Assembly (NCBI RefSeq): GCF_905171765.1
Contig: NC_053391.1
Location: 111,760,644 to 111,824,643, forward strand
Direction: 5' to 3'
DNA: 64,000 nt
Origin: Bufo bufo
Taxonomy: Eukaryota > Chordata > Amphibia > Anura > Bufonidae
The notes under the pieces are model-generated. The model was not told the DNA's origin. It worked only from the letters and a program-made list of their open reading frames with translations, and ran no database searches. Position 1 is the first letter of the stretch; the number at the start of each line of letters is the position of its first letter. A program made the position numbers and the translations under genes. Below, piece by piece: positions 60,645 to 64,000 of the stretch.

Positions 60645-63345
60645 GACCCCATTTTGGAAAGTAGACACCCTAAGGTATTCGCTGATGGGCATAGTGAGTT
60701 CATAGAACTTTTTATTTTTTGTCACAAGTTAGCGGAAAATGATGATTTTTTTTAATTTATTTTTTTTCTTACAAAGTCTCATATTCCACTAACTTCTGAC
60801 AAAAAATAAAAGCTTCCATGAACTCACTATGCCCATCAGCGAATACCTTGGGATGTCTTCTTTCCAAAATGGGGTCATTTGTGGGGTAGTTATACTGCCC
60901 TGGCATTCTAGGGGCCCAAATGTGTGGTAAGGAGTTTGAAATCAAATTCTGTAAAAAATGGCTGGGGAAATCCGAAAGGTGCTCTTTGGAATGTGGGCCC
61001 CTTTGCCCACCTAGGCTGCAAAAAAGTGTCACACATGTGGTATCTCCGTATTCAGGAGAAGTTGGGGAATGTGTTTTGGGGTGTCATTTTACATATACCC
61101 ATGCTGGGTGAGAGAAATATCTTGGCAAAAGACAACTTTGTATAAAAAAATGGTAAAAGTTGTCTTTTGCCAAGATATTTCTCTCACCCAGCATGGGAAT
61201 ATGTAAAATGACACCCCAAAACACATTCCCCAACTTCTCCTGAATACGGAGAAACCACATGTGTGACACCTTTTTGCAGCCTAGGTGGGCAAAGGGGCCC
61301 ATATTCCAAAGAGCACCTTTCGGATTTCACAGGTCATTTTTTACAGAATTTGATTTCAAACTCCTTACCACACATTTGGGCCCCTAGAATGCCAGGGCAG
61401 TATAACTACCCAACAAGTGACCCCATTTTGGAAAGAAGACACCCCAAGGTATTCGCTGATGGGCATAGTGAGTTCATGGAAGTTTTTATTTTTTGTCACA
61501 AGTTAGTGGAATATGAGACTTTGTAAGAAAAAAAATAAAATAAAAAAAATCATCATTTTCCACTAACTTGTGACAAAAAATTAAAACTTCCATGAACTCA
61601 CTATGCCCATCAGCGAATACCTTGGGGTGTCTTCTTTCCAAAATGGGGTCACTTGTGGGGTAGTTATACTGCCCTGGCATTCTAGGGGCCCAAATGTGTG
61701 GTAAGGAGTTTGAAATCAAATTCTGTAAAAAATGGCCAGTGAAATCCGAAAGGTGCTCTTTGGAATATGGGCCCCTTTGCCCACCTAGGCTGCAAAAAAG
61801 TGTCACACATGTGGTATCTCCGTATTCAGGAGAAGTTGGGGAATGTGTTTTGGGGTGTCATTTTACATATACCCATGCTGGGTGAGAGAAATATCTTGGC
61901 AAAAGACAACTTTGTATAAAAAAATGGTAAAAGTTGTCTTTTGCCAAGATATTTTTCTCACCCAGCATGGGTATATGTAAAATGACACCCCAAAACACAT
62001 TCCCCAACTTCTCCTGAATACGGAGATACCACATGTGTGACACTTTTTTGCAGCCTAGGTGGGCAAAGGGGCCCATATTCCAAAGAGCACCTTTCGGATT
62101 TCACTGGTCATTTTTTACAGAATTTGATTTCAAATTCCTTACCACACATTTGGGCCCCTAGAATGCCAGGGCAGTATAACTACCCCACAAGTGACCCCAT
62201 TTTGGAAAGAAGACACCCCAAGGTATTCGCTGATGGGCATAGTGAGTTCGTGGAAGTTTTTATTTTTTGTCACAAGTTAGTGGAATTTGAGACTTAGTGG
62301 AAAATGATGATTTTTTATTTTTTTTTTTTCTTACAAACTTGTGACAAAAAATAAAAAAATTCTAGGAACTCGCCATGCCCCTCACGGAATACCTTGGTGT
62401 GTCTTATTTCCAAAATGGGGTCACTTGTGGGGTAGTTATACTGCCCTGGCATTTTCCAGGGGCCCTAATGTGTGGTAAGTAGGTAAATGACCTGTGAAAT
62501 CCTAAAGGTGCTCTTTGGAATATGGGCCCCTTTGCCCACCTAGGCTGCAAAAAAGTGTCACACATCTGGTATCGCCGTATTCAGGAGAAGTTGGGGAATG
62601 TGTTTTGGGGTGTCTTTTTACATATACCCATGCTGGGTGAGAGAAATATCTCGGCAAAAGACAACTTTTCCCATTTTTTTATACAAAGTTGGCATTTGAC
62701 CAAGATATTTCTCTCACCCAGCATGGGTATATGTAAAATGACACCCCAAAACACATTCCCCAACTTCTCCTGAGTACGGCGATACCAGATGTGTGACACT
62801 TTTTTTGCAGCCTAGATGCGCAAAGGTGCCCAAATTCCTTTTAGGAGGGCATTTTTAGACATTTGGATACCAGACTTCTTCTCACGCTTTGGGGCCCCTA
62901 GAATGCCAGGGCAGTATAAATACCCCACATGTGACCCCATTTTGGAACTAAGACACCCCAAGGTATTCAATAAGGCGCATGGCGAGTTCATAGAATTTTT
63001 TTTTTTTGCCACAAGTTAGCGGAAATTGATATTTTTTATTTTTTTCTCACAAAGTCTCCCGTTCCGCTAACTTGGGACAAAAATTTCAATCTTTCATGGA
63101 CTCAATATGCCCCTCACGGAATACCTGGGGGTGTCTTCTTTCCGAAATGGGGTCACATGTGGGGTATTTATACTGCCCTGGCACTCTAGGGGCCCTAAAG
63201 CGTGAGAAGAAGTATATAAATGTCTAAAAAATTTTACGCATTTGGATTCCGTGAGGGGTATGGTGAGTTCATGTGAGATTTAATTTTTTGACACAAGTTA
63301 GTGGAATATGAGACTTTGTAAGAAAAAAATTATAATTTCCGCTAA
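60645..63345. repeat. Alternating head-to-head inverted repeats (~370-390-bp arms)
   Basis: Successive arms alternate in orientation with boundaries near 60760, 61148, 61540, 61930, 62310, 62690 and 63030. Each arm has CACTATGCCCATCAGCGAAT, CCATTTTGGAAAGAAGACAC-type, GCCCTGGCATTCTAGGGGCC and CCATGCTGGGTGAGAGAAAT. The arms between 60760 and 62300 are nearly identical; those further right are diverged (CCCCTCACGGAATACC in place of CCCATCAGCGAATACC). Frames of 60-100 codons on both strands are repeat artefacts. Confidence 0.93.
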
Positions 63346-63359
63346 CTTGGGCCAAAAAA

Positions 63360-64000
63360 ATGTCTGAATGGAGCCTGACAGGGGGGTGATCAATGACAGG
63401 GGGGTGATCAATGACAGGGGGGGTGATCAATGACAGGGGGGGTGATCAATGACAGGGGGGGTGATCAGGGAGTCTATATGGGGTGATCACTACAGTCATT
63501 GATCACCCCCCTATAAGGCTCCATTCAGATGTCCGCATGATTTTTACGGATCCACTGATAGATGGATCGGATCCGCAAAAACGCATACGGACATCTGAAT
63601 GCAGCCTGACAGGGGGGGTGATCAATGACAGGGGGGTAATCAATGACAGGGGGGTGATCAGGGAGTCTATATGGGGTGATCACCACAGTCATTGATCACC
63701 CCCCCTGTAAGGCTCCATTCAGACGTCCGTATGCGTTTTGCGGATCCGATCCATCTATCAGTGGATCCGTAAAAATCATGCGGACATCTGAATGGAGCTT
63801 TACAGGGGGTCATCAATGACAGGGGGGTGATGAGGGAGTCTATATGGGGTGATCACCACAGTCATTGATCACGCCCCTGTAAGGCTCCATTCAGACGTCC
63901 GTATGCGTTTTGCGGATCCGATCCATCTATCAGTGGATCCGTAAAAATCATGCGGACTTCTGAATGGAGCTTTACAGGGGTGTGATCAATGACAGGGGGG
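63360..64000. repeat. Compound palindromic minisatellite
   Basis: Runs of the unit GTGATCAATGACAGGGG (five copies at 63370-63470, fewer later) alternate with a ~85-bp inverted-repeat block of the type TCCATTCAGA(C/T)GTCCG ... CGGACATCTGAATG that contains GATCC-rich sequence. The compound unit repeats about every 160-240 bp to the end of the window. Confidence 0.9.

Larger units (their letters stand above)
60153..64000. mobile_element. TTAA-target inverted-repeat element (runs past the window)
   Basis: hAT-B sequence stops at TTAA (60153-60156), and a new sequence starts TTAACCACTTAAGGACC. TTAA is the target of piggyBac and Kolobok transposons. The interior has no transposase, only A/T-rich DNA, alternating inverted repeats and palindromic minisatellites. 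The right end would lie beyond 64000, so the class is inferred from one side only. Confidence 0.5.

Noticed and set aside
1..64000. tRNA, rRNA or snRNA genes
   Set aside because: No cloverleaf with A and B boxes, rRNA core or snRNA signature could be found by eye.

Overview
The window looks like intergenic DNA from a large, repeat-rich vertebrate genome, most likely an anuran amphibian. The grounds are the mix of families: BED-finger hAT transposons, a CR1-clade LINE whose ORF1 is an SGNH esterase, a chromodomain Ty3/Gypsy element, a GIY-YIG Penelope-like element, two Tc1/mariner elements and a TTAA-type inverted-repeat family. No host gene could be supported. Several nested insertions are defined to the base by target-site duplications (TSDs).

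Layout. 1-1700: two tandem arrays (about 143 and 91 bp). 1701-6217: mostly unassigned, with a 526-bp inverted-repeat element, a 51-bp minisatellite and a hAT end. 6226-27325: hAT-A1, minus strand, 8-bp TSD ATAGCATG, split by four insertions: a 5'-truncated CR1 (6549-8307), a deleted chromodomain Gypsy (11876-15296, TSD GATGT), a palindromic element with a 6-bp TSD and AG...CT ends (15974-17635), and a nearly intact related hAT, hAT-A2 (17842-26239, TSD ATCAGAAG). 27820-43840: a Tc1 element of about 1.6 kb stretched to 16 kb by an almost full-length CR1 (28318-33710) and a 9-kb insertion flanked by a 14-bp direct repeat; that insertion holds a fold-back element and, inside it, hAT-A3 (34315-41589, TSD CTTATCAG). 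44608-49025: hAT-A4, truncated at its 3' end. About 49371-60152: a second hAT family (hAT-B) interrupted by the Penelope-like element and by another Tc1 that carries two solo LTRs. 60153-64000: an element starting at TTAA, made of alternating inverted repeats and palindromic minisatellites.

How the parts work. Each autonomous family encodes its own mobility machinery: a BED-hAT transposase acting on TTCGGG-rich ends; CR1 ORF1 esterase plus endonuclease/reverse transcriptase; Gypsy RT-RNase H-integrase-chromodomain; Penelope RT plus GIY-YIG nuclease with a hammerhead ribozyme in its 3' region; Tc1 DD34E transposases. Nearly all copies are broken, many by single-base changes in homopolymers, so part of the damage could be sequencing error.

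The strongest candidate for something undescribed is the 1,662-bp element at 15974-17635. Its 6-bp TSD, AG...CT ends, AGT unit repeats that differ in number between the two ends, long inverted repeats with an internal minisatellite, mirrored TATA promoters and a spliced 55-codon reading frame suggest a miniature derivative of a Polinton/Maverick- or adintovirus-like element. That assignment is inference. Two other points deserve attention: related hAT-A copies carry unrelated minisatellites in equivalent positions, and the CR1 has a five-unit 5' array of TATA- and poly(T)-containing monomers.
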